Positions 1 to 8,688 of a stretch of DNA of 64,000 nucleotides are shown here, piece by piece. The position numbers and the translations under genes were made by a program. The first letter of the stretch is position 1. Each line of letters starts with the position of its first letter. Origin of the DNA: Fragilaria crotonensis. Its lineage: Eukaryota; Bacillariophyta; Fragilariophyceae; Fragilariales; Fragilariaceae. The stretch lies in assembly GCA_022925895.1 (NCBI GenBank), contig JAKSYS010000097.1, positions 1 to 64,000 on the forward strand, written 5' to 3'. Below the pieces are notes generated by a model, which worked only from the letters and a program-made list of their open reading frames with translations, was not told the DNA's origin and did not search any database.

Positions 1-1036
1 AAATATTCGAGCTTAATGTCAGAGTCAGCCGCATTCTCAACTATGTTCACACTTTTACCCAGCCTAAGACCCTCCTCACATATGAATGGCCCAAACGCGT
101 GGCAACGGTAGCAAAAGGTACGTCTTTCCAAGATTTCATTATGTATCTGTCGATGGTGATGCGATCAATATGTTCGATACTACTCCGTGGTCGTCAAACA
201 ATCAGTCTTTAAAGTTCTCTGAATCGAGATTGAGCTTTGTATCAATAGATTTCCTTCATCCTCCACGTTTCTCACGCCCTGCGCGTGGCTAATAGCTGTA
301 TGACTTCCACCGCTGTATGATATCAAGCTGTTGAGGGATGTCCAAAGGAAGCTATCGGAATTCGTCTTCAACGTGACCAAAGGAGTTGAGCGACCAACGA
401 AATGTGAGTGAACGGGATATCTGTTCACTTCGTTGGCTAAAGAGTGTATCACAATCGGCATCAAGGTGAGTTTGGACGTCGGCATTTAAGCACCCCCAGA
501 ATCGTTTGATGAAACAGATTTTCGCTTACCTGTCGTAGGATGCTCTTGGCATCCCCGTGACGACTCCATTCTTGCTCGCTGATGATAAAGTCCCAGTCCT
601 ACATCTTTGGATTAATCCTTCCTCTGTCTTATCAAGTCCCTGCTCATTCTCATCCAGGATCCCCCCCATCCAAACTTCTAGCGGGCATCATGCTAAAACT
701 AAACGAATTATGATCGTTTGTTGATTCGGTCGATATGGATTACGAATGCCTTGTAATCATTTTGGATTCGCATTCAAATGAAAAGGGGTGACGTCAATGC
801 CTCTAACTCACATATAATTTTGAACGGTGTGATATTATCGCAGAAGCCTAGCTTAAAGCCATACGTAGAGCGACTATATCACCACAGGAAAAGAAACCGT
901 TTGCTATGGGTCGATGCATGTGCCTTCACGAGTCAATAGTCATGCATTCATTTGCGTCGCCACGCGATCGTCAGATCCTCGGACTTGATGCTCACAGTGT
1001 CCTACGGGTATATTCATGGTAGACTGGCGAAGGACG
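1..1036. other. Left-edge stretch without a recognisable gene
   Basis: No reading frame here exceeds about 100 codons and none resembles a family I know. The longest frames (86-292 plus, 180-485 minus) overlap each other and have no convincing composition. The stretch may be the 3' flank of a gene outside the window or decayed repeat. I see no tRNA and no inverted terminal repeat. Confidence 0.5.
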
Positions 1037-3781
1037 TCACTTTTCGGTAATAGCTCCACCCGCATCGCCTTGTTCGGTTGATGACTTAATTTCAATTCGA
1101 TCGCCATCGTTTAGAACGCCCACTGAGTCCTTCCATTCCTTTGCTTGCGCGTCCGGGAGAGTCTTGAGCACGCGTACATACAGTTCCATTATTGGTCGAA
1201 AGGCTGCAGGTGCTTCGTTCCACACCTTGACGAATTTCCGGTCGTTCGACTTCTCACTCGCATTTACAGCATCAACTGCATCTTTTGTTACCTTCATAAG
1301 GACATCACGGGGCAAAAGCAAGTTCCCCATGGAACTCCATTCGTGGATGAGCATCATGAAACACTCATGGGCGGATGAAAACATGGAGCCCTTCTTCTTC
1401 GCTGGGGCTGCCAACCAGCCAAGCCAGGTATTGACAATCACGTCTCTCGTGGTTTTAGGGAGCTTTGCCTTGTGACGGGTGATGGCTTGAATTAGTGAAA
1501 GAAAGAACGGACGCTCCTCCCACAACGTAGGGGCTGCAAGCTGGTTCAGGGCGTCCGCAAACTTTGGAAAAGTTTGAGCAAGCGACGACTCAAACGAGTT
1601 TCCTGGCTGACAGACGTGAACAAGGGACCCTTCCACTAAGCCGCGTATAACGTGCAAACGATTCAAGTTCAGCTTGGTGGTTTTCCAAGATTGTGCGTCC
1701 AGCACATTGGTTCTGCTGGGAAGCGACTGCGATGCAGCTTGAAGATCGCTGGCTATGCGTCTGTCGAGGTCTGCTTCTAGTAAAAGCTTGAGAAGAGTTG
1801 GTGTGTACTCACGCAGCATTTGATACGGCACCGGATCTTCCTCGTCCACGTCAAAGCCGACGCCTGGAATCATGAACATCTTGCCACGAATGGCACAGAG
1901 TTGGGTCGAAAATTGCGCAAGATTCAGAAGCTGCATGAGCGACGGCGCGACTGTGTGGGAAGCAGGTATAGTGCTGCCCTTGATAACATCGATGCGCAAA
2001 CTTCTCAAGATACGATCCAACAGTAGCCGAACCACAAATGGATCTGATAGCAGCATACTGGCCAAAGCTTCCATGCTTGGCAAGTTAGGATCGTCCTTTT
2101 CTCCCTTCGCTCTCTTCTTCGACTTCATCGGTTCAAGAGGTTGGATCTCTCCTGCTCCAGATTCCTTTCGTTTCTTCTGAACTTCTGGAGGTGGCAAGAA
2201 CTTAGCACTCTCCGTATCAAGCAACTGCTTGGCTTGGGGATAAATTTCATCCTTGAAGACCTTATGTTGCCTCCTCGCCTCTCCACGGAACCACTGACCA
2301 GCGTTCCCACTGTTGTACGCGATACAATTGCGAAACATGAGTTGGACATCCCGATCCCAGTCTTCAAGGGAAAGATACTCAGTATTCTCCATCTGCTTCA
2401 CGCACATTGGCTTTTGAATGACCTTGGAATATCCGGGGGCAATGGCATCAGTAACCGGCTCGTAGAAGACCGGCCGGGGATCTGCCAACTTCATTGCCGC
2501 AATGCCGGACGCAATGACTCGTTTCAAGAGGTTCTTGAACTCGGCGCTGTGGGTCATGGGTGTTTTGGACTGCGATGCCGCTGGCTTGGACTCAGTTTCA
2601 TTTGCCCCTTCACCATCTTCCGTAGGGTAGATTTGGCGCAGAGCCGTTTGAATGGAACATATGTTTGCGTCCGTAACTACGCCGGCCTTGACCATTTCAT
2701 CCAGTACGCGAGCTAGACTTAAGACTGGCAAGTATGCCTTTGGCAATGGGCTCGAAAGTAAGATATCGGAAACGAGTGTGCAATAGAGGTGACCGGAACC
2801 ACCAAGGAAGAAGTGGGTCGACACGCCATGATGTGCAATAAGAATGGATAGCGCAGCACACAGTAACTTAGGCCGATAGGCAGGTGAATCTCCACCTGAC
2901 AGAAGCTGGCGGATTTCTGCGACAGCCTTGCTCGTTTGAGCAAGGCCTTCGTCTAGTTGTTGCTGCTTGGCATCCTTCTTGATGGAGGGGTTGTTAACAG
3001 TAGAGTTAGCCGATAAAGCTCGTCTCTGCGGCGTCAAGAGACGCCGTTCCCGCTGACTCGAGACGAAGGGTTTGTTCGCAGCGTCAATCAACACAGTCTG
3101 GGTAACGTATTGCTCAATCCAAGGTTGGAGCTGTTCCGCAAAGAGAGTCGTTTTCAGCAGGTTAAGGTATTCACGAGGATCTTCCGGATCCTTGTCTCTC
3201 ACGCAGCTGTCCCAATCCGCTTCCCACACTAGACGTTTGAGCAATGGTGGCAGGGGATGCCACACTTCAGCATGCTTCAGAGCACCGCTAGCATCTCTCT
3301 CTCCCAAACGCTGTAGCGCACCTTCGGGTGTATCACTTCCAAGCTGACGCAAGACGGCCCACAAGACGGGACGAAGTTCTGGAATGGTAGTGGAGAACGG
3401 CCAGCATGCCTTGAGCAGTGCCAGAAGAGGCTCCACTCCTTTCACTTTTCGAATTTCATCTTCGATGCTTCCCCTGAGGGCGTCAGCAACTCGTTTATGC
3501 ACCTCATGTTGGGAGACACCGAGGTGATAGAGAAACATTAGAACTGAGTCTGTGTCTAAGGACTCAACCTTTTCGTTATTTTTGGCGGGATCAGCTTCAT
3601 ATTTGGGTGTCGTTTGAAAGGCTGCAGAAAACATGGCATGAAGGGAATGGGTACGTTGGAAGTCTTGAATGGTTTGTGTCGGATCACCCGTCGTGGACCT
3701 CAAGAGATTGCGAAGTTCGCGTGTTCCTGCTTTCCCCACAAGCAGATTCCTGCGACCCTTGTTGTCGGACATGATGATCAC
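1037..3781 (-). CDS. Bromodomain-containing protein
   Basis: A 914-residue protein with a single bromodomain at about residues 411-517. The ZA-loop (DPRPVFYEPV), the helix with CIAYN and the acetyl-lysine-contacting Asn in that motif (FRNCIAYNSGNAGQWF) are all visible. Bromodomains bind acetylated lysines, mostly on histone tails, so a nuclear chromatin role is expected. The N-terminal 400 residues and C-terminal 400 residues are helical in appearance and match no family I recognise; a Lys-rich patch just after the bromodomain (residues about 525-560) looks like a nuclear localisation signal. The frame begins MIIMSDNKGRR, and the Met at residue 4 is an equally plausible start. It is a single open frame with no intron. 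It lies upstream of, and in the same orientation as, the MnmE gene, about 630 bp away. The bromodomain call is firm; the rest is unassigned. Confidence 0.88.
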   Translation of the reverse strand: MIIMSDNKGRRNLLVGKAGTRELRNLLRSTTGDPTQTIQDFQRTHSLHAMFSAAFQTTPKYEADPAKNNEKVESLDTDSVLMFLYHLGVSQHEVHKRVADALRGSIEDEIRKVKGVEPLLALLKACWPFSTTIPELRPVLWAVLRQLGSDTPEGALQRLGERDASGALKHAEVWHPLPPLLKRLVWEADWDSCVRDKDPEDPREYLNLLKTTLFAEQLQPWIEQYVTQTVLIDAANKPFVSSQRERRLLTPQRRALSANSTVNNPSIKKDAKQQQLDEGLAQTSKAVAEIRQLLSGGDSPAYRPKLLCAALSILIAHHGVSTHFFLGGSGHLYCTLVSDILLSSPLPKAYLPVLSLARVLDEMVKAGVVTDANICSIQTALRQIYPTEDGEGANETESKPAASQSKTPMTHSAEFKNLLKRVIASGIAAMKLADPRPVFYEPVTDAIAPGYSKVIQKPMCVKQMENTEYLSLEDWDRDVQLMFRNCIAYNSGNAGQWFRGEARRQHKVFKDEIYPQAKQLLDTESAKFLPPPEVQKKRKESGAGEIQPLEPMKSKKRAKGEKDDPNLPSMEALASMLLSDPFVVRLLLDRILRSLRIDVIKGSTIPASHTVAPSLMQLLNLAQFSTQLCAIRGKMFMIPGVGFDVDEEDPVPYQMLREYTPTLLKLLLEADLDRRIASDLQAASQSLPSRTNVLDAQSWKTTKLNLNRLHVIRGLVEGSLVHVCQPGNSFESSLAQTFPKFADALNQLAAPTLWEERPFFLSLIQAITRHKAKLPKTTRDVIVNTWLGWLAAPAKKKGSMFSSAHECFMMLIHEWSSMGNLLLPRDVLMKVTKDAVDAVNASEKSNDRKFVKVWNEAPAAFRPIMELYVRVLKTLPDAQAKEWKDSVGVLNDGDRIEIKSSTEQGDAGGAITEK

Positions 3782-4407
3782 TCCTATTATTTCAACACCT
3801 TGGCGGATGTGCGATTATGAGCATGTTGTGATGCTCGAAGCTGAAGTTTGGAATTCATTTTGTGTTTCACTGTGGTCTACTCTGTACAGTATGTAGCCAA
3901 AGAGTGTTTGTGTGCGCAACATGCGCAAAAAACACTGTCATAGTAATGCAATGCTACAGTAGGACTTGGAGTACAATAGTTCCAAGTACTACAGTATACA
4001 GTACTACAGTACCAGGTACTGGATTGAGCTTATATGTATTATCATACGGCTGTGACTTCATGTCAGGCCTCGGAGACCTGTTCAGGACTTCCCAGTCTTC
4101 ATCTACTGCAAGGAAATGAGGAAATAAAAGGGTGTAGATGACAGTTACTGTCGGTAGAAGATTCAAAGGCCATTGGCATCCTTGATGCATAGAGACTATA
4201 TCTGGGCTCCGACGAATGCTATAATTGCTACAATTGCTACACGTCCCCATCGTTAGCAATTTGAACACACGATTGCATTCAGCATTATTCGCCAGAAGTC
4301 CTGTCTCACGGTAATATTCAGGCCAGAGCTATACCTCAAGAGATACCCAGAGAGGAGAAGGAACCTCGCTCATCCATAGGACTTCACCTTGGCATCGACA
4401 TTCGAGA
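3782..4407. other. Intergenic spacer with TAC/GTAC-rich island
   Basis: This is the spacer between two minus-strand genes. Around 3945-4030 it holds a dense run of short TAC/GTAC palindromes (repeated CAGTACTAC and GGTACTG-type words). Similar islands recur at many intergenic positions in this window. No gene is seen. Confidence 0.5.
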
Positions 4408-6078
4408 CTATTTTCCAATACAAAAATCTGTAAACAAGACATCCAACACATCTTCCACGTCCACAGCACCCGTGATTCGTCCCAGTTCTGAGACTGCCAG
4501 TCTCAATTCCTCTGCTGCCATGTCGACTGCCATTGTACCCTGCGTACTCAAAAGCAAGAATCGTCGAAGGCACTCAACGACGGCCTCCACATGCTGACGA
4601 TGCCGCGCCCGTGTTATTAGAGCTGGTTCCTCTTCTCCTTTCATGGAATCAGGATCGGTTACTCGACTGACAACACGGTCAGTCAGGGCATTTAAAAATC
4701 CGTCGACGCCTTGACTAGTTTCACAACTCAAAGAAAACGTGCCATTGTGCTGTGCCCCTAAAGGAGCCACATGAGGTAGAAGAGACGACCCTTCCAGGGC
4801 TGTGTCGAGTAAATCAACTTTGTTGACGACCAAGAGCAAACGACGCAGCATCTCAGGCTGTGAAACAACATCCTTCAAAGCACCTATTCCGTTCTCGGCA
4901 TCTGTCCCGTCGATCATGGCCACAAGGATATCGGCCTGTTCTGCAGCAAATCGTGCACGTTTGATACCCTCGCGTTCAATCAGGTCGTCTGTTTCCTCTC
5001 GAACGCCAGCAGTATCGGAAAGTGTACAGCGCACTCCTCCTAAATCCAGAGTTAGTTCAAGAACATCTCGTGTCGTCCCTTCAATAGGGGACACAATGGC
5101 GGCATCGCGCTGGGCTAGTATGTTGAATAGCGACGATTTCCCTGCGTTGGGAGGTCCAACAATCGCGACCTTGACACCCTCTCTGACCAATTCTCCACGT
5201 CGATCATCGGCCAAATGGCGCGTCATGTCCTCGGCCAGCTGTGTCATGGATTCTCCAACGGCACCCCAAACGCTGGCTTGCGCACCGTCGTAGTCCAGGC
5301 TTCCATCGTCGTCAGCACCACCCAAATGTTCATCATCGCCGAAATCAATGATTGCCTCGGCATGCGCCAATCCCTTGGTGAGAGCTGCACGCCACGCGTC
5401 GTATCGAGCCGAGAGTCGACCATCCAGTTGCCGCAACGCCTGCTTCCGTTGAAGTTGAGTATCGGCCGTGAGCAAATCAGCCAGCGCTTCTACTTGTAAC
5501 AGGTTCAGTTTTCCAGAGGCAAACGCCCGTTGAGTGAATTCTCCGCGATCGGCAAGTCTGGCACCAGGCTGAGTCCCCAAAACATTCAACAGGCCCTTGA
5601 CGACAGCGCGAGATCCGTGGGTGTGAAATTCCACGACATCTTCACCAGTAAAAGAGTGAGGTGCGTCGAATTTGAGGACAAGAGCTTGGTCGAGGGGTGA
5701 ATTGTCATTAGGGTCAATGAGGTCTCTGACAACAGCCTTGCGGGTAGGAACTGGTTTGTCAGTCAAGCGGGCGAGAATAGAATGTGCTTGTGATCCAGTG
5801 ATGCGAATGACTGCTACAGCTGTCGCAGTTGCTGCAGCGCCTGAGGAGAGGGCAAAGATGGTATCCTCATCGGCATCCTGAAGAGTAGAGAATAGTCTCG
5901 AGAAATTCGAACATGCTGGTGGAGTCAATACTCTATTACCGACCGTCCTCCTGAGTTGTACTCGGAATACTGTCGATCTTCCCATCAAGGAGTGCCTCGG
6001 AGTTGTGAAGGCGCTAGAGCGAAGGATGCGGATGGTTGTGATCATCAGAGTCAAAACGTTCCTTGGAAGCCTTGCCAT
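4408..6078 (-). CDS. mnmE: tRNA modification GTPase MnmE / GTPBP3, organellar
   Basis: A 556-residue protein of the MnmE (TrmE, MSS1, GTPBP3) family. This GTPase works with MnmG to install the carboxymethylaminomethyl group on the wobble uridine of organellar tRNAs. The N-terminal tetrahydrofolate-binding domain starts near residue 70 (DTIFALSSGAAA, FTGEDVVEFHTHG, GEFTQRAFASGKLNL). The central helical domain is interrupted by the G domain, with the P-loop GPPNAGKS at about 308-315, G2/G3 regions (EGTTRD, DTAG) and NKVD for guanine. The protein ends in CIGK, the conserved C-terminal motif holding the catalytic Cys. The first 65 or so residues are basic, Ser/Arg-rich and hydroxylated, which fits a mitochondrial or plastid transit peptide. 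Single exon. The complete motif set makes this one of the safest calls here; which organelle it serves cannot be decided from sequence alone. Confidence 0.96.
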   Translation of the reverse strand: MARLPRNVLTLMITTIRILRSSAFTTPRHSLMGRSTVFRVQLRRTVGNRVLTPPACSNFSRLFSTLQDADEDTIFALSSGAAATATAVAVIRITGSQAHSILARLTDKPVPTRKAVVRDLIDPNDNSPLDQALVLKFDAPHSFTGEDVVEFHTHGSRAVVKGLLNVLGTQPGARLADRGEFTQRAFASGKLNLLQVEALADLLTADTQLQRKQALRQLDGRLSARYDAWRAALTKGLAHAEAIIDFGDDEHLGGADDDGSLDYDGAQASVWGAVGESMTQLAEDMTRHLADDRRGELVREGVKVAIVGPPNAGKSSLFNILAQRDAAIVSPIEGTTRDVLELTLDLGGVRCTLSDTAGVREETDDLIEREGIKRARFAAEQADILVAMIDGTDAENGIGALKDVVSQPEMLRRLLLVVNKVDLLDTALEGSSLLPHVAPLGAQHNGTFSLSCETSQGVDGFLNALTDRVVSRVTDPDSMKGEEEPALITRARHRQHVEAVVECLRRFLLLSTQGTMAVDMAAEELRLAVSELGRITGAVDVEDVLDVLFTDFCIGK

Positions 6079-6640
6079 CTCTGTTCACATCGATGCTTAC
6101 TTACAACTGAATACAACTGTGCAGTCGAAGGATTGGTCGACCATTTGCTGTCATCGCGAACACAAGTCAACACTAACAGCGGAGGAAAAATGGTCGGATC
6201 ACAGTTTGTCGTCCGTGGTCAGTGGGTCATACGTAAGGAGACTCTCGATGTGATCACAGGGGTTAGGGGTTGCTTGAACCGGTAAATGACGGTTCGCATC
6301 GGTTGCGATGTCTCAAATTCTTGGTCGAAAACCCGGAAAATCGAACAGATTTCGAACTTACATTCGCGTCGCCACGACGCTCGAATGTCATGACACAAGA
6401 CACAAACCCCGATTTTTTCTTTGAGTCATGCTTACTGCATCATACTGTGTCGCCCCTTCGCCGGGTCTCTTGGAGAACCAAATCAGATGCAAGTACGCCC
6501 CTTTGACATCACGACTCCGAGTTCATCAGTACAGTATACACAATCGCCGCGTCTTCCTCTGCCGCAGCATGCATTATGCACTCTGAACAAGTGGATGATG
6601 AATGATGATTCCCCGTCCCCTCCTTTATCAATGAATTGAA
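6079..6640. promoter_or_regulatory. Divergent intergenic region between MnmE and lipase
   Basis: The 562 bp between two divergently transcribed genes must contain both promoters. Several short frames exist but none looks coding. I cannot point to a specific factor site. Confidence 0.4.
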
Positions 6641-8575
6641 ATGTTTAAAGTGTACGGCTTTCAGTGCCTGCGGCTAATGGTTGTCCTCTTCGCTGTCTCG
6701 GTAAGAAGCATCAATGGAAAAGATGAGCCTTCCTCCACATATCGTGCGGCAACGACCGCCATGGACGCCATGGATGCTAGGAACTTTTTATTTGGACGAA
6801 AGTGGTGGCGGGAACGTCCGAAAAAGAGACGATCCGTGAAAAAAGGAGTGCATGGTATTGAGGACGTCAAAAGGACATTGAATGCAACAACAACTACAGC
6901 TGGTCGCAACGTATCAAAGAGCAAGCGGCAGAAACAAAATGGAACCCATCACACATTTCAACAACGCTGCAGTTGTGATCACTCTATCTCGCCGTGGAAG
7001 CCAAGACGGAGGCGTTGGACTCTGTTGGCGGACACGGAAGCCACCATTCGGACTGCGTATTGTATGGCCGTAATGGCAACCATGGCGTACGGAGAATTCC
7101 ACAAGCAATCGCCACTGCTACACACGATAGCTGGCTTTAGTCTTCTCCGACCACACCGTTCCAAGATTGGCATCCAACTGTATCTTTGTCGGATTGGTCG
7201 TTGGATCAATCTGGTCAGAAACTGGATTCGTGACGAGCGGTCACGCATACTGTCGTGGCGTGGTTTCAGACTGCCGGTGTTTCGCAACGCCGCAGATAAG
7301 AGGCACGGAGAGCGAACTGTGCCATCATGTCGAGACATCCCATCAAAACTGTCGACCGATGATCGTGAGGCATACACATTTCACTATTGGTTGTACAACT
7401 GGTTCGAGCCAACCAGTGTCCCAGGAGTGAACTACCATGATACTGACCTGTTGGTGTCAACTTCACGGAACAATAAGATACTAGTGTTAGCTTTTGCGGG
7501 AACACAATCGGCAGCGGACCATGTGACAAATGTACAAACGTTTGAGCCCGCTGCGCATTCTGGATTTTTCCATGGGGGTGGAAATATCACCATGCAGGGG
7601 TCCCTCCATCGTGGATTCCTCAACGCATTTGCACGGGTCGAGAGAGGGTCTGTTCTTCGATTATGTCAGAATTGCAGTCTGTCTAAGGAATCTGACCCCA
7701 TGCATACCTTAGATCAGCGCTACGGCAACTGCACTCGAGAGGGCAAGACTGAACCCGAAAGAAGTCGAAGGCAGCATCTTAAAACGAATGTGGACATACA
7801 GTCAGGGCATACGTTGGTCAACGCCTCTGCAGAAGTTGCTTCACTTGAACGGATTCATCGCACACAAGATTCGAGCGGATTGGAATCCAAGAATAGTAAG
7901 GTGGCACGTAGGAAGAGTGGAAGTTGTCATGCGCGCGACGAAAAGCTCACAACAATCCTCAGGGAACTTGTGACGAAATCGTTACAAAGTGGATACACAG
8001 TGCACGTCTCGGGGCACTCTCAAGGCGGATCCCTAGCAACACTCCTGGCGCTTGACATTGTTGTTAACTTCCCTGACGTTCCGGTTTCCTCATTTCACCT
8101 TTGGACCTATGGTGCCCCTCAGGTCGCTGATGATTTGTTTCTACGTTCAGCAATCGCAGCCGCTCCTCGCTTACGCCAGTTTCTGCAGGAACACGGAAAG
8201 CGTCGGTTCCATAGATTTGTAACCCTATCTGACGACTGCAAAGTCGACTTTGTGTCAACTGTGACGGAGAGAGCCTTGCCAGCGCATAAGCGAAATCTCC
8301 GCGGCAAGGCAGCTCGTACACTCGGAGGGGTCCGCGGCAGCGTGGTGCATCTTGCCAAGGCACACTACCTTTTCACACCCTATCAATATAATGCTAGCAA
8401 TGGCGGACGGACGAATGGCGCAGTACCAAATAAGACAACAACCAGCTCCACTTTCGCAGCCCATTCGACGATCAACTATCTCCAAGGAATATCAAGGGAG
8501 TCTCGCGATCATCCACTTTCGACTGATCTACCCTTGAATTTGAAAGAGTGGTTTGGTGAAGTCCATGGAGTATAG
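6641..8575 (+). CDS. Secreted class 3 (alpha/beta hydrolase) lipase
   Basis: A 644-residue protein with a hydrophobic N-terminal stretch (CLRLMVVLFAVSVRS) that reads as a signal peptide, so a secreted, vacuolar or ER-lumen enzyme is likely. The class 3 lipase fold is marked by LVLAFAGTQS (the strand carrying the oxyanion region), the nucleophile elbow GHSQGG with predicted catalytic Ser460, and YGAPQVAD downstream. A His near the C-terminus (VVHLAKAHYLF) is a candidate for the triad His. Family members hydrolyse triacylglycerols or galactolipids. A Ser/Lys/Arg-rich insertion of about 110 residues splits the core between the AGTQ strand and the nucleophile elbow. The region before the lipase domain (residues 30-240) is basic and unrecognised. 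Single exon. The class is certain; substrate and compartment are inferred. Confidence 0.9.
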   Translation: MFKVYGFQCLRLMVVLFAVSVRSINGKDEPSSTYRAATTAMDAMDARNFLFGRKWWRERPKKRRSVKKGVHGIEDVKRTLNATTTTAGRNVSKSKRQKQNGTHHTFQQRCSCDHSISPWKPRRRRWTLLADTEATIRTAYCMAVMATMAYGEFHKQSPLLHTIAGFSLLRPHRSKIGIQLYLCRIGRWINLVRNWIRDERSRILSWRGFRLPVFRNAADKRHGERTVPSCRDIPSKLSTDDREAYTFHYWLYNWFEPTSVPGVNYHDTDLLVSTSRNNKILVLAFAGTQSAADHVTNVQTFEPAAHSGFFHGGGNITMQGSLHRGFLNAFARVERGSVLRLCQNCSLSKESDPMHTLDQRYGNCTREGKTEPERSRRQHLKTNVDIQSGHTLVNASAEVASLERIHRTQDSSGLESKNSKVARRKSGSCHARDEKLTTILRELVTKSLQSGYTVHVSGHSQGGSLATLLALDIVVNFPDVPVSSFHLWTYGAPQVADDLFLRSAIAAAPRLRQFLQEHGKRRFHRFVTLSDDCKVDFVSTVTERALPAHKRNLRGKAARTLGGVRGSVVHLAKAHYLFTPYQYNASNGGRTNGAVPNKTTTSSTFAAHSTINYLQGISRESRDHPLSTDLPLNLKEWFGEVHGV

Positions 8576-8688
8576 TGATTAACGCGTTTGCTACACAATG
8601 CGTTCGAAATTTAACTGTGCCTGGCAAGACGATATGCGTTCCAATTCGTTCAGCATTTCTTGTTTTGCAATAAAGTACCGAGGAAGGT

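Noticed and set aside
86-485. Overlapping short frames near the left edge as genes
   Set aside because: They overlap on opposite strands, are about 70-100 codons, and match nothing.
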